This document shows positions 15,304 to 23,842 of a DNA stretch of 57,285 bases, in pieces. Each line of letters starts with the position of its first letter. Position 1 is the stretch's first letter. The translations under genes were made by a program, and so were the position numbers. This stretch comes from Physcocola sp002396385. GTDB taxonomy: Bacteria > Bacteroidota > Bacteroidia > Bacteroidales > Paludibacteraceae. Under the pieces are notes generated by a model. The model did no database searches, had not been told where the DNA came from, and saw nothing but the letters and a program-made list of their open reading frames with translations. The DNA is taken from assembly GCA_946535435.1 (NCBI GenBank), contig CAMNDM010000022.1, forward strand, positions 1 through 57,285. Reading direction: 5' to 3'.

Positions 15304-16429
15304 AATTTTCGTTCAACAAGTCCTCCATCCGTTTCGGCGGATCGGAGAAAGGGCTCTGCATACTCTCTTTCAGGAAATAGTGTTTGTAATACGACATCAG
15401 GATGGTAGTTGCAGGAAGAGCGATAATCATACCGATAACCCCCAACAAGTATCCCCACACCGAAAGCGAGAGCAAAACTACGGCAGGGTTCAGCCCCATA
15501 GTCTTCCCCATAAATTTAGGGATGAGGTAAACGTCCTGCACAATTTGCACAATGACAAAAACGACCAGCAACAAAAGCAAAGCCGTATGAATAGAGGCAC
15601 CCGTTTCAGAAGCTTGAATGAGCATCAGGACAGCAGCAGGAGGCAAGCCCAGATATTGCAGATAAGGGACCATGTTTAAAGCACCAAGAGTCACCCCCAT
15701 CACAATACCCATAGGCATATCGATCAAGTAAAACCCAACAGCGAACATAACGGCATCGATACAGGCAATGAGAGCCTGTCGCCGGAAATAAAGATTCATG
15801 CCCTGACGCAGGTCACGGAGCAAAGAGATGCATATACCTTTATAATGGTGCGGCAAAAGCTTTATAAACTCAAGAGCGATAGCATCTTGGTCGCGCAAAA
15901 TAAAGAACAGATAGATAAGGACAAAAATAAAGCCAAAAATCCAAAGCAAAGCGCTGGCAGAAGCAGAGAGCAAAGACCACGCATGTGGAAACATGCTAGT
16001 CACCATTTCAAGAATGCCGCTAAGGGTTAGCTTTTGCGAGATTTCGCTGTTATCGGTAAGTCTGGCCAAATAATCGGCCCATTCGGCAGGAATAATACTA
16101 GAATTAAGTTCACCATTGTGAACAAGCAACTCTTTCAGTTTGACAAATTCGGAAATAAAAGTCGGCACCATGAAACCGATGAAGCACCCCACGGCCGTAA
16201 GTATAGCCAACATAACCAACAAGATGCAGACGGTACGCGACTTGAAATAACGCTGGAGGAAATCGACCAAAGGCTGGAACAGGTATGCGAAAAGCCATGC
16301 CACAAAGAAAGGCAACAAGACCGACTTAAGGTACTTGAGCAAAAGGAACAAGCACACACACACAGACACCCTAATAACAAGGTGTGCAACGCTATTGAAA
16401 GTATATTGGTGAGAAAAATGCCTACTCAT
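15272..16429 (-). CDS. AI-2E/PerM-family transporter
   Basis: 385 residues with about seven to eight membrane helices, with the family layout: two helical pairs at the N terminus, a central soluble loop (about 90-150), and a C-terminal bundle containing GVTLGALNMVPYLQYLGLPP. An acidic tail (NEENFEETDCDEED-like) closes the protein. Members export signals or act as Na+/H+ antiporters; the substrate cannot be told here. It leads the four-gene operon with prmC, recX and the CPBP protease, from a promoter overlapping that of the divergent gene. Confidence 0.88.
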   Translation of the reverse strand: MSRHFSHQYTFNSVAHLVIRVSVCVCLFLLLKYLKSVLLPFFVAWLFAYLFQPLVDFLQRYFKSRTVCILLVMLAILTAVGCFIGFMVPTFISEFVKLKELLVHNGELNSSIIPAEWADYLARLTDNSEISQKLTLSGILEMVTSMFPHAWSLLSASASALLWIFGFIFVLIYLFFILRDQDAIALEFIKLLPHHYKGICISLLRDLRQGMNLYFRRQALIACIDAVMFAVGFYLIDMPMGIVMGVTLGALNMVPYLQYLGLPPAAVLMLIQASETGASIHTALLLLLVVFVIVQIVQDVYLIPKFMGKTMGLNPAVVLLSLSVWGYLLGVIGMIIALPATTILMSYYKHYFLKESMQSPFSDPPKRMEDLLNENFEETDCDEED

Positions 16430-16474
16430 TTAGAAAAAAAGGACAGTTAAATAATGTAAAGTGAATTTTTTTCT

Positions 16475-16482
16475 TATTTTTG
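16475..16482 (+). promoter_or_regulatory. -7 element (TATTTTTG) of the hypothetical/rsmI unit
   Basis: Exact TAnnTTTG match 91 bp before the ATG at 16574. It lies back to back with the minus-strand element at 16493-16500. Confidence 0.55.
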
Positions 16483-16492
16483 TCATCGAATG

Positions 16493-16500
16493 CAAATTTA
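16493..16500 (-). promoter_or_regulatory. -7 element (TAAATTTG) of the AI-2E/prmC/recX/CPBP operon
   Basis: Reverse-strand TAAATTTG, 63 bp before the ATG at 16429. A CAAA at 16523-16526 gives a TTTG at 22-bp spacing. The predicted start site falls within a few bases of that of the divergent promoter. Confidence 0.55.
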
Positions 16501-16573
16501 AGAGATTTGTGTTGGAACAATACAAAATGGCATAAAATTTGTTGCAAAAAATTCTGAAGATTCGAATTGCGCA

Positions 16574-17350
16574 ATGCTTGAAAACGACAAAGAACAACTG
16601 ATAGGTTCGATATTAGACGAACTAAAGGAACTGGAGATGCTGACCCAAGGTATGCAAGACCCACGCATGCTGCAGGAATTGGCAGTAAAAAAAGCCCGGA
16701 ACCTGTTGGCCCACTACGAACAACTGAGGGTTGGAGACAACACCCAAGTGGAAATAGGAAGGCCGACGCAAACAGAAGTTGTTGCGGAAGACAAGTCCGC
16801 CAAGGCAATGGAATCATCCTTGAAAAAGGATGTCACCGAGGAAACTACGGAAACAAAGCCAAGCGGGCCAACACCAGAGAGACACGAGAAGGCCGAGACT
16901 TCCGATTCAGAGCCAGCAAAAGTTGAAGACGTAAAGCCTCAACCAAAGTCAAAAGGTACTACAAGCATGTGCCAGGAAACCCTATCAGAGAAAAAAGACG
17001 AGGGAGAGAAGGCACAAAAGCAGAAAGAAACAGTCGGTCACACAAACAACGACCGTTTCAAGACAGGCACAAGCACAAAACCGGCGACAAACATTGGCAA
17101 CGCTGCAGTCAAGCGAGTTGACAGCATTTTTGTAAAGAGTTTGAAAAGCGCATTAAAGCTGAACGACCGAATCCGTTATTCGCGCGAGTTGTTCGGAGGA
17201 AGCACAGAACTACTAAACAGCACGATAGAGGAGCTTGACCAGAAACAGAACCTGGGAGAAGCCCTCGCATACATAAACGCCCAATTCAATTGGGATAAAG
17301 ACAACGAGGCTGTAGTAGAATTTCTCTCGCTACTTGAAAGAAGATTTTAA
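16574..17350 (+). CDS. hypothetical protein with conserved C-terminal domain, upstream of rsmI
   Basis: 258 residues in three parts: a helical N terminus (about 1-55), a charged disordered middle rich in K, E, T and P (about 60-175), and a well-ordered C-terminal helical domain (about 180-258) reading DRIRYSRELFGGSTELLN and ending LSLLERRF. I recall similar C-terminal domains in unnamed Bacteroidales proteins, but know no function. Its stop is followed after one base by the rsmI ATG, so the two are cotranscribed. No signal peptide, so cytoplasmic. Confidence 0.8.
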   Translation: MLENDKEQLIGSILDELKELEMLTQGMQDPRMLQELAVKKARNLLAHYEQLRVGDNTQVEIGRPTQTEVVAEDKSAKAMESSLKKDVTEETTETKPSGPTPERHEKAETSDSEPAKVEDVKPQPKSKGTTSMCQETLSEKKDEGEKAQKQKETVGHTNNDRFKTGTSTKPATNIGNAAVKRVDSIFVKSLKSALKLNDRIRYSRELFGGSTELLNSTIEELDQKQNLGEALAYINAQFNWDKDNEAVVEFLSLLERRF

Positions 17351-17351
17351 G

Positions 17352-18068
17352 ATGGGCAAGCTATATATAGTACCAACCCCCGTAGGCAATTTGGAAGACA
17401 TGACCTTCCGAGCCATAAGGGTGCTGAAAGAAGTGGACCTGATATTGGCGGAAGACACACGTACAAGCAGCGTTTTACTAAAACACTACGACATACAGAA
17501 GCCATTAAGTTCGCACCACAAGTTCAACGAACACCAGACCGCCACTTCGGTAGCCCAGCAGATAAAGGCCGGGAAAACGATAGCACTGATTTCCGATGCG
17601 GGCACGCCAGCCATATCGGACCCAGGCTATCTGCTCACAAAGGCCTGTGTAGAAGCAGGAGTAGAAGTAGAGTGCCTGCCAGGAGCGACAGCCTTTGTGC
17701 CCGCCTTGGTAGACAGCGGACTACCCAACAACAAGTTCTGCTTTGAAGGCTTCCTACCCCAGAAGAAAGGAAGACAGACCCGGATAAAGGAATTGGCGGA
17801 AGAAGAGCGAACAACCATCATCTACGAATCGCCGTTCAGAGTTGTAAAAACCCTGCAGCAGTTTATAGAAGTGATGGGCGAGAACCGCCAGATATCAGTT
17901 ACGCGGGAAATTTCAAAAATACACGAAGAAACTGTTCGAGGCACTTTAGCCGAGGTAAAGAAACACTTTGAAGAGGTGGAACCAAAAGGCGAATTCGTAA
18001 TGGTTTTGGGAGGAAAAGAGCCCGAAGACAAAAAGAAAAAAAAGTACAACGACAGTGACGACGAATAG
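17352..18068 (+). CDS. rsmI: 16S rRNA (cytidine(1402)-2'-O)-methyltransferase
   Basis: 238 residues of the tetrapyrrole-methylase fold. The N terminus LYIVPTPVGNLEDMTFRA and the following LAEDTRTSSVLL are the RsmI signature, and LISDAGTPAISDPG is the SAM-binding glycine/aspartate loop. It methylates the ribose of C1402 in the ribosomal decoding centre. The ATG at 17352 is preferred over an in-frame TTG at 17334 that would overlap the previous gene. A lysine-rich acidic tail (about 220-238) follows the domain. Confidence 0.94.
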   Translation: MGKLYIVPTPVGNLEDMTFRAIRVLKEVDLILAEDTRTSSVLLKHYDIQKPLSSHHKFNEHQTATSVAQQIKAGKTIALISDAGTPAISDPGYLLTKACVEAGVEVECLPGATAFVPALVDSGLPNNKFCFEGFLPQKKGRQTRIKELAEEERTTIIYESPFRVVKTLQQFIEVMGENRQISVTREISKIHEETVRGTLAEVKKHFEEVEPKGEFVMVLGGKEPEDKKKKKYNDSDDE

Positions 18069-18113
18069 AAAACAAACAGAATCAATTAACAAAAACAATA
18101 AATAGACATCCAA

Positions 18114-18989
18114 ATGAAAAAGAATTTTTTATTGGTAGCAGCTATCGCATCAGTGATTGGCTTTGCTTCATGTAACGGAGACCAGATTGAGGCTCAACAG
18201 AAACAGATTGACTCTCTGATTGGTGTAAACGATATGCTTCAAAAGCAGAATGCAAGCGACTTGGAAACTCTTGACCAAGTGTTCCAAAACTTTGCAGACA
18301 TCAAGAAGGCACAGCTCGGTTTGAGCGAAGAGGCAAGTTCGACAGAAGGTGTAACTGAAGACCAGAAACAGAAGATTCAGGAAAACTTCAAGCTTATTAA
18401 CGACAAGTTCGCAGAAAACGCACAGAAACTTGACTCATTGCAGAACGTGCTGAACAGCACAAAAGGCAAGATCAGCGCTTTGAGAGGAACCATCGCAAAG
18501 TTGCAGAAGATGCAGGCACAGAGCCAGCAGGAAATTGCCACTTTGAAGAAGCAGCTCGAGGACAAAGACATCGAAATTGCAGAAATGAAGTCAGCACACC
18601 AGTCACAAGTAGCAATGATGACTGCCAAAGCAGAAGCAGACAGCGCTGCCAACGCAGCTAAAATCGCTGCTCAAGACAAGGCTATGCACACTGTAAGCTA
18701 CCTCATCGACACCGAGAAGAACTTGAAGGCAAAGGGCATCAAAGGTGCTGCCGGCCGTTTGAAGAAGGGTGAAGTAAAGGAAAGCATGTGCCAGAAAGTT
18801 GACTACCGTGAATTTGAAGGTAACGACGGCATCAACTTCAAGAAAGAGCCAACCCTCTTCTCTTACCACACTCCAGGTTCTTACTCAATCAAGAAGAACG
18901 CTGACAAGACCTGGACATTCACCATCACCAACCAGGCCGCATTCTGGAACACCAAGACTATGATTTTGGCTGGTGAGAGAATCAAGTAA
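18114..18989 (+). CDS. coiled-coil lipoprotein of unknown function
   Basis: 291 residues. The signal peptide ends in a lipobox-like GFASC (Cys20). A long heptad-rich coiled coil runs from about 25 to 190 (EAQQKQIDSLIG, KKQLEDKDIEIAEMKSAHQ). A compact C-terminal beta-rich domain (about 235-291) ends with an aromatic stretch (TWTFTITNQAAFW). The coiled-coil/OmpA-spacer look suggests an envelope stalk. Codons are more biased (AAG, GGT, GCT) than in the neighbours, hinting at high expression. It follows rsmI by 45 bp and ends at a strong terminator. I do not recognise a named family. Confidence 0.85.
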   Translation: MKKNFLLVAAIASVIGFASCNGDQIEAQQKQIDSLIGVNDMLQKQNASDLETLDQVFQNFADIKKAQLGLSEEASSTEGVTEDQKQKIQENFKLINDKFAENAQKLDSLQNVLNSTKGKISALRGTIAKLQKMQAQSQQEIATLKKQLEDKDIEIAEMKSAHQSQVAMMTAKAEADSAANAAKIAAQDKAMHTVSYLIDTEKNLKAKGIKGAAGRLKKGEVKESMCQKVDYREFEGNDGINFKKEPTLFSYHTPGSYSIKKNADKTWTFTITNQAAFWNTKTMILAGERIK

Positions 18990-19011
18990 GAATAAGTTTA
19001 CCTTACAATAG

Positions 19012-19042
19012 AAAAGCTCTGCGGAAACGCAGGGCTTTTTTT
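19012..19042 (+). terminator. rho-independent terminator after the coiled-coil lipoprotein
   Basis: AAAAGCTCTGCG (19012-19023) and CGCAGGGCTTTT (19028-19039) form a 12-bp stem with a GAAA tetraloop and T tail. Confidence 0.9.
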
Positions 19043-19196
19043 ATGAGAACCAGACAAAGCAACATCGGGAAACCGAGGTTCCAGTAATCCGCAACAGACT
19101 ACAAACCAATCAAATAAAAAAGACTAGGGATAACACACGGAAGATGTGATTCGGCAACGGGAAAAAAGAAGCAAGCAGACATCCTTGAAAAGTTTA

Positions 19197-19228
19197 TTTG
19201 TTTGGAAACAAAATATCACGTAATTTTG
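19197..19228 (+). promoter_or_regulatory. consensus promoter of the exopolysaccharide operon, with palindrome on the -33 box
   Basis: TTTG (19197-19200), 20-bp spacer, TAATTTTG (19221-19228): a full Bacteroidota promoter. The -33 box is the left arm of a palindrome, TTTGTTT-GG-AAACAAA (19197-19212), and GAAAATTTTC (19230-19239) covers the predicted start site. Both could be regulator sites (inference). Confidence 0.75.
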
Positions 19229-19287
19229 CGAAAATTTTCATTTGAGTTATACACACACTCGTTATTAACATGTATCTATGCAATTTT

Positions 19288-20115
19288 ATGTTTAAGAATA
19301 AAAGAAGTATTAACCAACTAATAAAGTCAACACTTTTGTGCTTACTGGGTGTATTAATGTTTTCGTGCAAAACGCCTAAAAACATCACCTATTTTCAAGA
19401 TTCAAAAAACAACCAGACAATAGAAGACATATCGACAGGCACAATAACAGTAAAGCCAGGCGACAAGATAACAATTGTAGTATCGTCAAAAGATCCCCGC
19501 TTGTCAGAGATGTTCAACCTGCCCATCGCCGGGTACAGGGTTGGGCAGGCAAACCTGCCAGGAGTGATAAACAGCACACAACAAATAAGCTGCTATTCTA
19601 TTGACAACGAGGGATACATAGACTTTCCGGTATTAGGGAAAACACATGTAGCAGGTAAGAGCCGAACCGAAATTGCAGAATTGATAAAAGGCGACCTGAT
19701 AAAAAACGAATATGTGAACGACCCTGTAGTAACAGTCGAATTCTCGAATCTGTACGTATCGGTATTGGGTGAAGTGAACCACCCTGGTCGTTTTTTCATA
19801 GAAAACGACCGAATCACCCTATTAGACGCACTCAGTATGGCAGGCGACTTAACGATTTATGGCCAACGTGAAAATGTAACAGTTATCCGCGAAGAAGCCG
19901 GCAAAAAGACAATCTATAAAATAGACCTGACAAAAACGAAGAAAATATACAGTTCTCCAGCCTATTATCTACAACAAAAAGACGTAATATACGTAACACC
20001 CAACAATACCCGCGCCCGTCAGAGCACAGTTAACGGAAATAACGTAAGAAGCACATCGTTCTGGGTGTCATTAGCCTCGCTGGTAACCAGCGTTGCCGTA
20101 CTAATTTACAAGTAA
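19288..20115 (+). CDS. polysaccharide export lipoprotein (Wza-like)
   Basis: 275 residues from the ATG at 19288 (an in-frame ATG at 19270 adds six residues). A lipoprotein signal ends in VLMFSC. A Poly_export domain (about 45-130, ITVKPGDKITIVVSS) is followed by a SLBB domain (about 145-235, VSVLGEVNHPGRFFI) and a single C-terminal hydrophobic helix (about 250-275) that would cross the outer membrane as in Wza. It forms the outer-membrane exit for the polymer made by the downstream genes. First gene of the operon. Confidence 0.92.
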   Translation: MFKNKRSINQLIKSTLLCLLGVLMFSCKTPKNITYFQDSKNNQTIEDISTGTITVKPGDKITIVVSSKDPRLSEMFNLPIAGYRVGQANLPGVINSTQQISCYSIDNEGYIDFPVLGKTHVAGKSRTEIAELIKGDLIKNEYVNDPVVTVEFSNLYVSVLGEVNHPGRFFIENDRITLLDALSMAGDLTIYGQRENVTVIREEAGKKTIYKIDLTKTKKIYSSPAYYLQQKDVIYVTPNNTRARQSTVNGNNVRSTSFWVSLASLVTSVAVLIYK

Positions 20116-20133
20116 TAACACATAGACATTAAT

Positions 20134-22500
20134 ATGGATACCCAATCTGAAAAAGAATCAAATTTGAAAGAATTTGATAAAGGAGGACTTCAATTGAAAG
20201 AATTCATAGCCATATGTATAAGTAAATGGAAATGGATAGCCACATTTACATTTCTATGCCTGTGTATAGGCATAACCTATCTGATAAGCAAGCAACCCGT
20301 ATATACCCGCCAAGCCCAGATATTGATCAAAGAAAACAGCAACGGCAAGACAAGTTTTGTGAACGATTTGGCAACCGTTTCAGACTTGGGCATGTTCAAC
20401 AACGGAATAAACGTCAACAACGAGCTAACCTGCATTCAGAGTCCCGCACTGATTGCCGACGTAATCAAGCGTTTGAATTTAGATGTAGAATACTATGTAA
20501 AGGAAAGGTTCGGCAAAAGCAACATCTATGGTTCGGTTTTACCCATCGAGATACATTTCAAAGGGATAGACGACAATGAGACGTGCTCGTTCAACCTATC
20601 AATAAAAGACGAGTCAACCTACTATGTATCTGAACTGAATATAGGGAAAACAGAGTATGCGAAGGTTTTGGAATGCAAGTTCAACACCAGCATCAGACTT
20701 CCGAAAGGCATAGTTGTAGAAGTAACAAAGAATCCGGCCTATATAATTCCTACAGAAGAAGATACAGAAGAGCCGAAAAAGGAATACACCGAATTCCATA
20801 TAGAAAAGCCCGCCTTCATAACAACAGTAGAATCGTATACAGACCGGCTGAAAACCAACCTAGTCAACAAACAAACCACAATATTCAATCTGACATTTGA
20901 CGACGTTTCGGCAGAACGCGCAGAAGTATTTCTAAACAAACTGATTGAAGTATACAACGAGAACTGGATAAAAGAGAAGAATGCAATTGCAACGAACACC
21001 AGCGAGTTCATCAACGAACGCTTGAAACTTACCGAGCAAGACCTGGGGTCGGTAGACAACAGTATAAGCGCATATAAGAGTAAGAACCTGACCCCTGACC
21101 TGACAGAGGTGGCAAAGCTACATTTGGACAAAGCCAGCGTGGCAAACGACAAAGTGACCGAATTGAGCACCCAGCTAAATATGGCACTCTACATACGCAA
21201 CTGTGTTGCCAAAAACAAGAAGAGGACGCTGCTGCCATCGGTCGATGCGCTAAAAAACAGCATGATAGCGAACAGTATAGACCAATATAACACCACTTTA
21301 ATCCAACGCAACAGTCTGGCGGAAAACAGCAGTGCGAAAAACCCATTGGTAGTAGATTTAGACAAGCAACTCAACACCATGGAGAAAGGCATTATAGAAA
21401 GCATCAACAACCAGATCAGTTCGTTGAAGCAGCAGATTTCCGTGTTAAGGAACACAGAAGCGAAAAGCACAGCAAAAGTGGCAAACAGCCCTACCCTTGC
21501 AAAGCACCTGTTGTCGGTAGAACGCCAGCAGAAGGTAAAGGAGACGCTGTATCTGTACCTACTCCAGAAACGAGAGGAAAACGAATTGGCGCGAGCGTAC
21601 AGCGTGTACAACTCAAGAGTTATAACTCCACCAACAGGAGGTTTGAAACCAACATCGCCCATCAAAAGAAATGTGATTTTGGTCTGCCTTATAATAGGAA
21701 TACTATTACCAATAGGCATCATTTATCTGATAGAACTGTTTAACAACCAGATTCGAGGCAAGAAGGACCTTTCAATGGTAGACATACCATTAATCGGCGA
21801 AGTCCCACTGTTGAAGCACAAGAAGAAATCGAAAGAAATTGTGGTGGAAGCAGATTGCCGGGACAACATAAACGAGGCATTCCGCATTGTGCGCACCAAT
21901 ATCGAGAAAGCAGTAGGAGGGCAAGACGGGAGCAAGGTGCTCGCTGTTACCAGCGCCAACATAGGCAGTGGGAAAACCTTTACAAGCGTAAACACAGCGA
22001 AATCGCTGTCTCTATTAGGATACAGAGTTGCAATGGTTGACATAGATTTAAGAAGAGCCAACCTGAGCAAGAAATTCAGCCAGGCGAAACAAGGACTGAG
22101 TTCGTTCCTAAAGGGCGAAACCTCAAAAGTGCAAGACCTGATGGAACGCATCGAGAACGATTCCAATCTGCATTTATTGCCAGTAGGAGAGCTACCAAGC
22201 AACCCGAACGAGTTGTTGAGAGTTTCGAAACTGGAACAATTGTTAGCCCAACTTAGAGACAATTACGACTACATCATCCTCAACTGTCCGCCAGTAGAGA
22301 TGATAGCAGATACCAGCATAATTGCCCCTTTAGCCGATTTGACTCTGTTTGTAGTGCGCGTCAGGATGTTCGACAAGAAAATGCTGCCATCTGTTCAGAA
22401 TTTTTACGACACAAAAAAATACGGTTCAATGGTACTTCTACTAAATGCGACAGTGCGTCATCTAGAAAAGAAATCAGGGAACCAATATGTGTACGGTTAG
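20134..22500 (+). CDS. polysaccharide co-polymerase / tyrosine autokinase (Wzc-like)
   Basis: 788 residues. The N-terminal Wzz chain-length domain is flanked by membrane helices (about 30-50 and 508-528), with coiled-coil and GNVR-like segments between. The cytoplasmic BY-kinase domain (about 545-788) has Walker A SANIGSGKTF, Walker A' VAMVDIDLRR and Walker B YIILNCPP. The usual tyrosine cluster at the C terminus is short: only two tyrosines in the last five residues. It controls polymer length and export with the Wza-like protein 18 bp upstream. Confidence 0.93.
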   Translation: MDTQSEKESNLKEFDKGGLQLKEFIAICISKWKWIATFTFLCLCIGITYLISKQPVYTRQAQILIKENSNGKTSFVNDLATVSDLGMFNNGINVNNELTCIQSPALIADVIKRLNLDVEYYVKERFGKSNIYGSVLPIEIHFKGIDDNETCSFNLSIKDESTYYVSELNIGKTEYAKVLECKFNTSIRLPKGIVVEVTKNPAYIIPTEEDTEEPKKEYTEFHIEKPAFITTVESYTDRLKTNLVNKQTTIFNLTFDDVSAERAEVFLNKLIEVYNENWIKEKNAIATNTSEFINERLKLTEQDLGSVDNSISAYKSKNLTPDLTEVAKLHLDKASVANDKVTELSTQLNMALYIRNCVAKNKKRTLLPSVDALKNSMIANSIDQYNTTLIQRNSLAENSSAKNPLVVDLDKQLNTMEKGIIESINNQISSLKQQISVLRNTEAKSTAKVANSPTLAKHLLSVERQQKVKETLYLYLLQKREENELARAYSVYNSRVITPPTGGLKPTSPIKRNVILVCLIIGILLPIGIIYLIELFNNQIRGKKDLSMVDIPLIGEVPLLKHKKKSKEIVVEADCRDNINEAFRIVRTNIEKAVGGQDGSKVLAVTSANIGSGKTFTSVNTAKSLSLLGYRVAMVDIDLRRANLSKKFSQAKQGLSSFLKGETSKVQDLMERIENDSNLHLLPVGELPSNPNELLRVSKLEQLLAQLRDNYDYIILNCPPVEMIADTSIIAPLADLTLFVVRVRMFDKKMLPSVQNFYDTKKYGSMVLLLNATVRHLEKKSGNQYVYG

Positions 22501-22549
22501 ATTGACAAATCAGAAAAAGGGAATTTAAAAAGACAGATTAACAAACCAG

Positions 22550-23833
22550 ATGGAACAAGATTACTATAGCATATTCACATACATTGGACTATGGTTACTA
22601 GCGTTTCTTGTATTGTCAAAGATCTGTAAATTTGGTTCAACGACAAATGTCATAGTCTCAACCTACACATTTTTCGCAGTGTTAGCCTACAGGTTGATGG
22701 ACAACCCCTTCTTCGAACCGAACTACCAGGGCTTGACAATAGCGCCATTTATCTACTTGTTCCTATTTGTCATAATATCAATAATCCCGGTAATAAAATA
22801 TGATGCGACAAGACCCCAGACATTAATAAGTCCATCGTTTGAATCGATAAAATACTTTCTATACATCTATTTGATAGTAAGCATTGTAGTGCTTCCTCAA
22901 AGTTTCAGCAATGTACAGGAAGGATTAACCCGTTTAATGAGCGACAGTACGGCAGGAGCCGAAATGTATGCGGAAAGCCACGAAAGCGAAGCAGCCTACC
23001 ATTCACCCATATTCGGAGCCTTTTCAGCATTCCACAACTGCTTTTTCGAGACATTCGTATTCCTGACCTTTTTGATGTACTGTTCATCACAGATATCGAA
23101 ATGGTACTTCATTATACTGTCCACCATCATCCTTTTCGAACTATTGGCACCGATAGCCTCAGGACTGAGAACAATGACCATAATGAAGGTATTCACCATA
23201 CTGGCAGCGGCAACCTTTTTCTATCCGTTCTGGGGAAAGAACATAAAACGTTTTTTTTATAAAATATGCTTTATAGTGCTAGGCATAACTCTAATCCCCT
23301 TCCTAGCCCTGACAGTTAGCCGTTTTGGAGAACGAGATGCCGGGACATCGGGCGAAGTGATCAGGTATGCCGGGCAAGCGCCCCTGAATTTCAACCTATA
23401 CTGCTACGGGACCGAACTTACCAGGGAAGGCGACAGGACATGCAACCTGTTTAAACGCTGGTTAGGATACAGCAATGTACCTGAAGACGTGAACGAGACA
23501 AGAGAAGTACACGCAGCAATGGAAATAGGGGACGAAGTGTTTTCAACCCACGTAGGCGACTTTGTACTAGACTTTGGTGTCGTTACACCTTTTGTCGCCC
23601 TATTGATACTGACGCTGTTAATCATCTTCGCCACCCATACCGACAGAGAGAAGGTATACAGCCACCAGCTATTTCTGCTGTATCTTGTCACGTGCGTGAC
23701 CCTGCAGGGCTCGATGTACTTATTTTATTACTCATTTAAAGAGAATTACGCCATAATAAGTTTCCTATTAGCATACATTTTCCTTATTATAGTTGAGAAC
23801 ACATCCAAAACAATTCAATTCACGCGTCATTAA
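22550..23833 (+). CDS. O-antigen/exopolysaccharide polymerase-like membrane protein (Wzy-type)
   Basis: 427 residues with about ten to twelve predicted membrane helices and a large central periplasmic loop (about 260-340) rich in charged residues. This is the layout of Wzy polymerases, which join repeat units at the outer face of the inner membrane. Sequence identity in this family is low, so the call rests on topology and on its place between the tyrosine kinase and the flippase genes. It could instead be an O-antigen ligase, but those normally stand outside such operons. Confidence 0.78.
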   Translation: MEQDYYSIFTYIGLWLLAFLVLSKICKFGSTTNVIVSTYTFFAVLAYRLMDNPFFEPNYQGLTIAPFIYLFLFVIISIIPVIKYDATRPQTLISPSFESIKYFLYIYLIVSIVVLPQSFSNVQEGLTRLMSDSTAGAEMYAESHESEAAYHSPIFGAFSAFHNCFFETFVFLTFLMYCSSQISKWYFIILSTIILFELLAPIASGLRTMTIMKVFTILAAATFFYPFWGKNIKRFFYKICFIVLGITLIPFLALTVSRFGERDAGTSGEVIRYAGQAPLNFNLYCYGTELTREGDRTCNLFKRWLGYSNVPEDVNETREVHAAMEIGDEVFSTHVGDFVLDFGVVTPFVALLILTLLIIFATHTDREKVYSHQLFLLYLVTCVTLQGSMYLFYYSFKENYAIISFLLAYIFLIIVENTSKTIQFTRH

Positions 23834-23842
23834 CCCTCAAAA

